Source: JBMFVE01 sp049966155 (GTDB lineage Bacteria > Bacteroidota > Ignavibacteria > Kryptoniales > JAKASW01). Taken from it: a stretch of 64,000 bases of DNA. Under the pieces are notes generated by a model, which was not told the DNA's origin, ran no database searches, and saw nothing but the letters and a program-made list of their open reading frames with translations. Positions 1 to 5,851 of this stretch are shown here, in pieces. Positions within the stretch are counted from its first letter, which is position 1, and every line of letters begins with the position of its first letter. The DNA is taken from NCBI GenBank assembly GCA_049966155.1, contig JBMFVE010000001.1, positions 1 through 64,000 on the forward strand, in the 5' to 3' direction. Made by a program: the position numbers and the translations under genes.

Positions 1-1432
1 TGTTTAATTCGCTGTTATCTGAAATAATTGCCTCTGCATATCTCGGTGCAACCTCTTCATTATCATCAAATAATTTATTTATAGCATTTGCAAGCATAAG
101 ACAATGTGTCTGACTTACTCCAAATAAAATCATTTTTTCGCCATATTCAGTATTGTTTTTTATCTCCTCAGCAATTCTCATTGCTCTATTTTCTGAGAGA
201 TATTTTCTTTCAAGTTGTTCGAGTTTAAGTTTTTTTGTCTGGTCTAACTCAATCTTTTTTCGCTCATCAATATCAAAGACATAATTAAACGCAATACCCT
301 CTTCCTCTGCCTCTCTTGTAAGATATGTTTTTATTTCTAAAACCCTGTATGGCGCTAAAAATCCCTCATCAATACCCCTTGCCAAATCAAATTGATAATC
401 CGGTTCACCCTGTTCACAGCCGAAAAGTTTATAGGTATCTAAAATCTCTAAATCTTCCTCTGTTATATCTTTTGCATTCTTATCTAAAATTGCCTTCTTA
501 GGTGTGGCAGTCAATCCAATTCTTGGGCATAGAAAATGGTCAAATATAAGTTTACGATTGATATTTATTGAACGATGACACTCATCAACGATTAATAAGT
601 CATAAAAGCTATTTGGTATATCCTGAAATATATTTTCAAGTGTATCAATTACAACAATATGAACATTGTAATTTCTATATTGCTTATAATTTGAAGAGCG
701 AATCCAGGCAACTGGATAATCCTTACTTATTAAACTAAACCCCTCATCCCTTGCCTGTTTGGCTAATAAAATCCTATCCACAACAAATAACACCCTTCTG
801 GCAAGATTATGCTCCAACAGGGCTTTAACCAGAGCAACCGCAATCCTTGTTTTACCGAGGCCGGTTGCCATATGCACAAGCATCTTTTGCTTGCCCTGTT
901 TATATTTTTCTATGAGTGTTTTAACACACTCTGTTTGAAAATATCTCTCTTTACCTGCTGCCGGGTCAAAACCGCCTACAATGGTTTTATCAATCTGAAT
1001 TTCTTTATGGATGTTTTTCTGTTTTTCCTGCTCAATTTTTAATTGCATCTCCTCCAGACTCATAAAGCCATCTACCCGTCTGAATTCACCTGCCTCAAGC
1101 CCACGCCAGGCAGTATCATAAAAAAGAATTCTTTCAGAAGAGCAGGCATATAAAAATCTTGGTTTAAGCACCCGCCAGTAAAGTGTCCTTAATTTATTTA
1201 ATGCCTTTTTCTCATCCTCTAATTTATTTTCAAAAACTGCTAAAATATTTCCCTGCAAATCCTGTAAGACAATATCTGGTTTAATGCTTTTGAAGCCCGT
1301 GAATTCCTTTTGTTGCTCTTCTGTAAGTTTATATTGTGGCTGATATAATAAAGTATCTCCCGTCTTCCAGCCGAGTTTTTGAAGCTCATTGATAACCTTT
1401 AAATCTGTTGATGTTGCTTCGTTAAGGTTCAT
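1..1432 (-). CDS. hsdR: Type I restriction enzyme R subunit-like nuclease-helicase, 5' part (cut by window edge)
   Basis: This is the first ~477 codons of a gene that runs off the left edge. The ATG at 1432-1430 is chosen because an ATG 8 bases upstream stops after three codons. Residues ~52-70 look like the PD-(D/E)XK nuclease core of HsdR N-terminal domains: PDIV, then about 15 residues later ENK. An SF2 helicase domain follows, with Walker A ATGLGKT (~189-195), motif II VDECHRS (~282-288) and motif III TATP (~308-311). This order is the HsdR/EcoEI-type layout, a translocase that cuts unmodified DNA. No HsdM or HsdS lies in the window; they may be to the left. It sits 62 bases downstream of the AbiE pair on the same strand, forming a defence cluster. 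A stand-alone DEAD/DEAH restriction helicase cannot be excluded without the C-terminus. Confidence 0.85.
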   Translation of the reverse strand, partial: MNLNEATSTDLKVINELQKLGWKTGDTLLYQPQYKLTEEQQKEFTGFKSIKPDIVLQDLQGNILAVFENKLEDEKKALNKLRTLYWRVLKPRFLYACSSERILFYDTAWRGLEAGEFRRVDGFMSLEEMQLKIEQEKQKNIHKEIQIDKTIVGGFDPAAGKERYFQTECVKTLIEKYKQGKQKMLVHMATGLGKTRIAVALVKALLEHNLARRVLFVVDRILLAKQARDEGFSLISKDYPVAWIRSSNYKQYRNYNVHIVVIDTLENIFQDIPNSFYDLLIVDECHRSININRKLIFDHFLCPRIGLTATPKKAILDKNAKDITEEDLEILDTYKLFGCEQGEPDYQFDLARGIDEGFLAPYRVLEIKTYLTREAEEEGIAFNYVFDIDERKKIELDQTKKLKLEQLERKYLSENRAMRIAEEIKNNTEYGEKMILFGVSQTHCLMLANAINKLFDDNEEVAPRYAEAIISDNSELN

Positions 1433-1494
1433 TGTTTCATTGCTAAAGAATTAAACTTCTGATGTTATTTTATATCCAACCTTATTCAAAATTA

Positions 1495-2409
1495 TTATTT
1501 CCATATTCCTGACCTATCCCATATCTTATGAAATTTATAATTTCTTTTTATAGAATTAATCGGCTCCATAAGAAAATTCTTTATTTCTCTTGCTGTATCA
1601 GATAGTCTTTCTGGTGCAAGTTTAATATCACTCTTCTTCAAAAATGCCCTCCATAGTGTTTGCCGGTCAGATTTCTCATCATAGATTTCTTCAGCAAAGA
1701 ACAGATTGTCTTTCGGCAAAGGAGTTTTACGGCGATTAAAAGTTCTTTTTATTGCTTCAACAAGATGAAGTCCATTGAAGTTGAACTGATGCATCATAAG
1801 CCATATATCATAAAAATCTTTCATCCTACTATTAAGAAGACCAAGTCTGACCATTGCTTCGAATTTCTCACTCACCATACTCTCTGGTGGATATCCTCTA
1901 AGATGCGGCTCAGGAAAATCCAAAATAACAGGATAATCAATAATCTTAGGCGCTGGATAAACGGCGTCTCCAAAACCAAAATCAATCTGCATCGGTATAC
2001 GTGAACGTCCAAGTAATCCTATAAATTTTACACGCACACCCTCATACTCCATTTCTTCTTTTATTCTCTGTCCCTTTACGGTCTCTGCATCAAAAACAAG
2101 CCCATCAGGTATTACTGGCACATCACAAATATCTTTTATAATTTTCTCAATAGTTGCCACCTGATTATTGTAATTTGCTAAGAAATCTATATCAAGGGTA
2201 GTTCTGCGTTCGGGAACCTGCCATACAGTAAACATTAACGCGCCTTTCAAAATAAATTTATCTGCAAATTTTGAACAACTGACCCTATAAAGAAATCTTT
2301 CCATCCCATAATATTGCAGAATTTCTAAAAAAGGGCTGTTAGCTTCTTTTGCTTTGTTTTGAAGTCTTGCTCTTACAGATGCCTGTAAATTTTTAATATC
2401 CTTTTTCAA
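1495..2409 (-). CDS. abiEii: AbiEii-family nucleotidyltransferase toxin
   Basis: A 304-residue protein of the AbiEii/AbiGii nucleotidyltransferase family, the toxin of type IV toxin-antitoxin/abortive infection modules. The substrate-binding stretch KGALMF (~55-60) is followed by the catalytic DID at residues 73-75, preceded by RRTT, the usual AbiEii layout. Family members transfer nucleotides and arrest growth, in some cases by modifying tRNA; the target here is unknown. The start overlaps the end of the upstream antitoxin gene by 4 bases, so the two are probably translationally coupled. Length is near the family norm and the frame is intact. The region is AT-rich compared with the ccm genes, consistent with acquired DNA. 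Confidence 0.88.
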   Translation of the reverse strand: MKKDIKNLQASVRARLQNKAKEANSPFLEILQYYGMERFLYRVSCSKFADKFILKGALMFTVWQVPERRTTLDIDFLANYNNQVATIEKIIKDICDVPVIPDGLVFDAETVKGQRIKEEMEYEGVRVKFIGLLGRSRIPMQIDFGFGDAVYPAPKIIDYPVILDFPEPHLRGYPPESMVSEKFEAMVRLGLLNSRMKDFYDIWLMMHQFNFNGLHLVEAIKRTFNRRKTPLPKDNLFFAEEIYDEKSDRQTLWRAFLKKSDIKLAPERLSDTAREIKNFLMEPINSIKRNYKFHKIWDRSGIWK

Positions 2410-3008
2410 AGCACAGCCTCCAGCATTGGTTTTATAATACTATCAACACGACAAATCTTTGCATATTTCATTATCTCATTTAATTTTATATTCTTCTCTG
2501 TAATAGCTATTTTAAGAGATTCCCGTGCTACATTTATGCCGATTTTATTGCGGAATTTAAAACAATCAGCTATTGTCCTGGCAAGATTGTAAACCTTGAT
2601 TTTATGACCTTTTATTTTATGTTCTTCAATTCCAGCATCCCATGTTTTAATGTCAAAACGGTAAAACCGCACGGGTGGATATTTGATTCTATATGTATGG
2701 GTTCCTCTGGGAATGGCTATATCTACATATTTAGGGATTTCAAGTGTTGCTTCATGAAAAGATAGAGCAGAGACCAGACAAATAACTCCTTTAGGCGCCT
2801 GAAGGGAGGCAATAACAAGGTCAGGATGTTCTTCAAAAGCATAATTAGCCAGCTTGTAAAGCCCCCGAGCAATCTTTTCAACTTTCTTCTCTTCTTCAAG
2901 GGTTTTAAGCGAATCAGGGTGGAATCCAGCTCTTAAAATATCCGAAAACCTTACTATTCCGTTATTGCTTTTGAAAAAAGTTATAAGTTCTTTTGCTTTT
3001 TTTCTCAT
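2406..3008 (-). CDS. abiEi: AbiEi-family antitoxin / transcriptional regulator
   Basis: A 200-residue partner of the downstream toxin. The N-terminal ~60 residues form a winged-helix-like segment (FSDILRAGFHPDSLKTLEEE, then GLYKL), the AbiEi_4-type DNA-binding module. The rest matches the AbiEi C-terminal antitoxin domain, including the SALSFHEAT segment and TIADCFKFR near residue 150. In this family the antitoxin represses its own operon and neutralises the toxin without stable binding. It is the first gene of the minus-strand set abiEi-abiEii-hsdR-like, so the promoter should lie just above 3008. No operator repeat was identified with confidence. Confidence 0.87.
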   Translation of the reverse strand: MRKKAKELITFFKSNNGIVRFSDILRAGFHPDSLKTLEEEKKVEKIARGLYKLANYAFEEHPDLVIASLQAPKGVICLVSALSFHEATLEIPKYVDIAIPRGTHTYRIKYPPVRFYRFDIKTWDAGIEEHKIKGHKIKVYNLARTIADCFKFRNKIGINVARESLKIAITEKNIKLNEIMKYAKICRVDSIIKPMLEAVL

Positions 3009-3074
3009 ATTGGTATTCTGTTCGTATAAATTCTCATCACTTGTAAATAAGTGTATATAATTTCTACGAAAAAG

Positions 3075-3296
3075 TCAAATGCTTTTTTCTATGTTGAAAA
3101 TCCCCCTTATTCTCCTTTTTCTTTCAATTTGAACTGTTTCCCTTTTGGAAACAGTTGAGTTTTCGTTAAGTTCACCTGAATTAAATATGTTTTTAATGTG
3201 TTTAGATATCGCCGCCTTTTGAACATCAAAAAGATACGCAATTTGATTAAGTGTAAGCCAGTGTTCTGCTTCTAATGGAAATGGACAATTTTCAAA
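3075..3296 (-). pseudogene. Remnant of a RhuM/Fic-type N-terminal DNA-binding domain
   Basis: Read on the minus strand, about 70 codons lie between an in-frame TAA (3299-3297) and a TGA (3077-3075), with no start codon. They contain the pattern HWLTLNQIAYLFDV, then AAISKHIKNIF, NSGELNENSTVSK and ETVQIE. This is the helix-turn-helix-like N-terminus shared by RhuM virulence-type proteins and the N-terminal extension of some Fic/Doc proteins (usual pattern: WLTQ.QMAELF.....VISKHI.NIF..GEL). After ETVQIE the similarity dissolves into a short basic tail. It is therefore a fragment whose start and C-terminal domain are both gone. It sits between the AbiE pair and an IS3 remnant, in an area of gene decay. 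Confidence 0.62.
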
Positions 3297-3325
3297 TTAA
3301 GTTAAGAGAAAAGGAGACGAACAAT

Positions 3326-3494
3326 ATGGAGCAGAATGCAACCAATAGCCGTAATAGGAGGCATTATAGTCCAGAGAAAGAGGAGCCTTATCGATATTGA
3401 AGATGCACGAAAACAGGTTGCTGAATATATTAAATACTATGAGTTTTACCCCGACATCCTGGAGTATGGCCCCTTCCGACATAAGATAAAATGA
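3326..3494 (+). pseudogene. Internally deleted IS3-family transposase remnant
   Basis: An ATG at 3326, with AAGGAGA about 9 bases upstream, opens a frame with RNRRHYSPEKE, the typical start of an IS3-type OrfA (RR.YSPE.K). Right after this the other frame reads SLIDIEDARKQVAEYIKYY (about 3390-3446), which matches the end of IS3 OrfB (..EDARKQVAEYI.YYN..R.H...GY). Everything between, normally more than 1 kb including the DDE core, is missing, and the last conserved stretch degrades into an unrelated tail ending at 3494. The element cannot be active. Terminal inverted repeats and a target duplication were not found by eye. Confidence 0.6.
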
Positions 3495-3784
3495 GCTATA
3501 ACCACAGCTAAAAACAGAACTATGCCGACCAAATCTATTAAAGTTACACAGGGTCGGCTCCTGGACAGTTCCTGGGGGGAACTGATGCCCTTTGCACCCT
3601 TCGAAACACTATCTAGAAAACAAAGGGTAATTAATGCGGTGGATCGTTGAAAGGCCCGGTGACCAATTGGGTGCTTTTCAGAGGTGCAATAAATAGATGA
3701 ATTATAACCGTAAAATTTATAAGGGCCTGCCGCTATGGTCAGGTAGATAAAAACCGGTAATAGCGTGCACAATTTCAGTCCCAA
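3446..3784 (-). CDS. Doubtful ORF with two hydrophobic segments
   Basis: A 112-residue open frame starting at TTG, with AAGG about 9 bases upstream. It has two hydrophobic stretches, at residues ~5-20 and ~82-103 (VTLIDLVGIVLFLAVVIAHF), and I recognise no family. Its 3' end overlaps the IS3 remnant on the other strand, which argues that at least that end is not original coding sequence. It may be a chance frame in decayed DNA or a small membrane protein. Confidence 0.2.
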   Translation of the reverse strand: MGLKLCTLLPVFIYLTIAAGPYKFYGYNSSIYCTSEKHPIGHRAFQRSTALITLCFLDSVSKGAKGISSPQELSRSRPCVTLIDLVGIVLFLAVVIAHFILCRKGPYSRMSG

Positions 3785-3922
3785 TTTCTTTTGCCTTTTT
3801 GGTTCAATTTAGATTAAAAACATAGTTTGCCAAAAGCAAGATTAAGCAGATGTGATAAATTTGATTGTATCCATAATGTGTGTCCCTTGAAGATGAAAGA
3901 TCGTGAGCCTATCTTTTAGAGC
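3495..3922. other. Decayed intergenic stretch before ccmB
   Basis: No gene can be supported here. On the plus strand a 43-codon frame starts at the ATG near 3522 (MPTKSIKVTQ...), contains SWGELMPFAPFETLSRKQRV and stops near 3650. Short open pieces continue in the other two frames (for example KGPVTNWVLFRG, then MNYNRKIYKGLPLWSG). This looks like a frameshifted gene fossil, but I cannot name the family. The ccmB promoter should be near the right end; no clear Shine-Dalgarno sequence precedes ccmB. Confidence 0.35.
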
Positions 3923-4588
3923 ATGTTAAGAGGCGCAGGAGCGGTATTTAACAAGGATCTTTATAGCGAGTTGCGTACCCGCTATGCACTTAACGCCCTT
4001 TTAATGTTTGTTGTTGTGACTCTCTCGATAATACTCTTTTCTACTGCAGGTGAATCGGTTTCACCCGGTCTTTCAGCGGGAATTTTATGGGTTGTAATAT
4101 TTTTTGCAGCTATGAGCGGACTCTCCCGCTCGTTCGTTAGCGAGGAGGAAAGAGGCACTGCCATGACCCTTCAACTCTGGGTAAAGCCATCTGCGGTATT
4201 AATTGGTAAATTAACTTTTAATACTGTCTTGCTTTACCTGTTAAACGGCCTTATTGTATCAGCTTATCTTTTAACCATGCAATCTTTCAGGCTACAAACA
4301 CCGTCGATATTCTGGTTGACAATCTTTCTCGGAACTTTCGGGCTGGCCTCGGCATCGACATTCATTGCCGCAATCATTTCAAAAGCTAATTCCAAAGGAA
4401 CTCTCTATCCCGTTCTATCGTTCCCTATTTTACTTCCGCTTTTGATGAGCGTTATCGATGCCACTCGATTATCAGTTGATGGCGCAGCTTTTTATGAAGC
4501 AATAGATGATTTTAAAATTATGATTTCTTACGCTGTGGTAGTTACCACGGCAGCAATAATATTGTTTGATTTTGTCTGGAGGGACTGA
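3923..4588 (+). CDS. ccmB: Heme exporter membrane subunit CcmB
   Basis: A 221-residue integral membrane protein with about six hydrophobic segments. It begins with the FNKDLYSELRTRYALNALLM region and has SGLSRSFVSEEERGT at ~73-87, which resembles the conserved CcmB loop (L..lF..E...G.le.l). CcmB is the permease of the CcmAB(C) complex that releases heme-loaded CcmE during cytochrome c maturation. The start is fixed by an in-frame TAG two codons upstream. It is the first gene of a tight operon, sharing one base (ATGATG junction) with ccmC. The partner ATPase ccmA, usually directly upstream, is absent; decayed mobile DNA lies there instead. Confidence 0.88.
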   Translation: MLRGAGAVFNKDLYSELRTRYALNALLMFVVVTLSIILFSTAGESVSPGLSAGILWVVIFFAAMSGLSRSFVSEEERGTAMTLQLWVKPSAVLIGKLTFNTVLLYLLNGLIVSAYLLTMQSFRLQTPSIFWLTIFLGTFGLASASTFIAAIISKANSKGTLYPVLSFPILLPLLMSVIDATRLSVDGAAFYEAIDDFKIMISYAVVVTTAAIILFDFVWRD

Positions 4589-5271
4589 TGAAAACATGGA
4601 TAAAAATACTCCTTGGACTCTGGGTGGCAGGAGTCCTTTATTTTGGATTTGCAATGCCAATTGGCGATATACCGGGACTGGGTCAGAAAGCAAGGATTAT
4701 TTTTTTCCACGTACCAATGTCATGGCTGGCGGTTCTTGCTTTTCTAATGTCTATGATTTATGGTATTCTTTATCTCAGAAGACGCGAATTAAAATATGAT
4801 ATAAAGTCGTCTGCTGCTGCTGAACTCGGATTTGTATTCACTATTCTTGCAACCATTACAGGATCAATATGGGCAAAATTTAACTGGGGGAGTTTCTGGA
4901 ACTGGGATCCACGGGAAACGTCTATTTTTGTCCTCCTTTTAATTTACGGTGCTTACTTTTCCCTCAGAAGCGCACTTGAAGTGGAAGAGAGAAGGGCTGT
5001 GCTTTCTGCAGTTTACTCCATTGTTGCGTTTGTCACTGTCCCATTTTTCGTTTTTATTATGCCAAGAATTATGTTCAGCCTGCACCCTGGCGGCGGTGGC
5101 TCAGCTGCACCAATTTTGAACTCAAGTGGAAAAATGTATATGGATATGAACATGAGATTTGAGTTTTATGCCTCACTAATTGGCTTTACGGTTTTTTACA
5201 TCTGGCTATTCCAGATCAGGACTAAAATTGGAATTTTAACAAACCTGAACAGTTCGGAGACTGAACAATGA
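4588..5271 (+). CDS. ccmC: Heme exporter/handling protein CcmC
   Basis: A 227-residue six-helix membrane protein with the tryptophan-rich heme-handling motif WGSFWNWDPRETS at ~107-119, preceded by FFHVPMSW carrying a probable axial histidine. CcmC binds heme in its periplasm-facing WWD domain and loads it onto CcmE. The WNWDPRE form of the motif is closer to Bacteroidota/CcsA-type proteins than to the proteobacterial WVWDARLTS. It overlaps ccmB by one base and ccmD by 4 bases, so it is cotranslated. Confidence 0.93.
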   Translation: MKTWIKILLGLWVAGVLYFGFAMPIGDIPGLGQKARIIFFHVPMSWLAVLAFLMSMIYGILYLRRRELKYDIKSSAAAELGFVFTILATITGSIWAKFNWGSFWNWDPRETSIFVLLLIYGAYFSLRSALEVEERRAVLSAVYSIVAFVTVPFFVFIMPRIMFSLHPGGGGSAAPILNSSGKMYMDMNMRFEFYASLIGFTVFYIWLFQIRTKIGILTNLNSSETEQ

Positions 5272-5450
5272 CAACATTATATTCTTTCCTCGACCAGCAT
5301 TCTCTTTATGTGGTTTTGATAATCGTTCTCGTAATCTGGGCGGGAATTTTTCTGTATTTGTATCGTTTAGATAAAAGAATCAGTAAACTTTATGCAAAGA
5401 GTGGATTGAACCCAGGTGATTTGAACACTCATAAGGAGGAACATAAATGA
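5268..5450 (+). CDS. ccmD: CcmD-like small membrane protein
   Basis: A 60-residue protein with one membrane helix at ~14-32, followed by a basic stretch (YRLDKRISKLYAK). It overlaps ccmC by 4 bases upstream and ccmE by 4 bases downstream. Sequence identity in this family is very low; the call rests on size, single helix, basic tail and position. CcmD tethers CcmABC and helps release holo-CcmE. Confidence 0.75.
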   Translation: MTTLYSFLDQHSLYVVLIIVLVIWAGIFLYLYRLDKRISKLYAKSGLNPGDLNTHKEEHK

Positions 5451-5839
5451 AACCAAAATATATTATAGCCGGTGTTGTAATCGTGGCATTTGTCATCTTC
5501 GGTGCTATATCTTTTATGCAAAACAATATCGAATATGTCTCTGCCAGCCAGGCTGAAAAAACACACAGGACAGTACAGGTAAAAGGAAAGTGGCTCAAGG
5601 ATAAAGAATCTTTCTATGACCCAAAAACAAACACCTTTCATTTCTACATGGCCGATGATAATAACACTGTACTTCCGGTGGTCTTGTCCGGCGCAAAGCC
5701 AAACAACTTTGAGATTGCTAATGACATTGTTGCAAAAGGGAGATACAAAGATGGGGTTTTTTATGCTTCAGAAGTACTGACAAAATGTCCGTCAAAATAC
5801 CAATCCAAGACAGGTCCGCAGGCATCCAACCTTAACTAA
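5447..5839 (+). CDS. ccmE: Cytochrome c maturation heme chaperone CcmE, CXXXY type
   Basis: A 130-residue heme chaperone: N-terminal anchor helix (~4-24) and a periplasmic OB-fold domain containing VQVKGKW and FYMADDNNTVLPVVLSG, followed by GRYKDGVFYASEVLTKC. In classical CcmE heme is bound covalently by the His of HXXXY. Here the equivalent position is Cys114, in CPSKY (114-118), so it belongs to the CXXXY class known from archaea and some sulfate reducers. An AAGGAGGA ribosome site precedes the ATG. It sits between ccmD and ccmF, and the usual position and fold leave little doubt. Confidence 0.92.
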   Translation: MKPKYIIAGVVIVAFVIFGAISFMQNNIEYVSASQAEKTHRTVQVKGKWLKDKESFYDPKTNTFHFYMADDNNTVLPVVLSGAKPNNFEIANDIVAKGRYKDGVFYASEVLTKCPSKYQSKTGPQASNLN

Positions 5840-5851
5840 TTCGAGGAACAT

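Noticed and set aside
809..1042. 77-codon plus-strand frame
   Set aside because: It lies fully inside the HsdR-like gene on the other strand, which has clear nuclease and helicase motifs.
3132..3156. Perfect inverted repeat AACTGTTTCC-CTTTT-GGAAACAGTT
   Set aside because: It falls inside the RhuM-type fossil, where the residues STVSK.ETV produce this palindrome from codon use alone; no sign of an operator or terminator.
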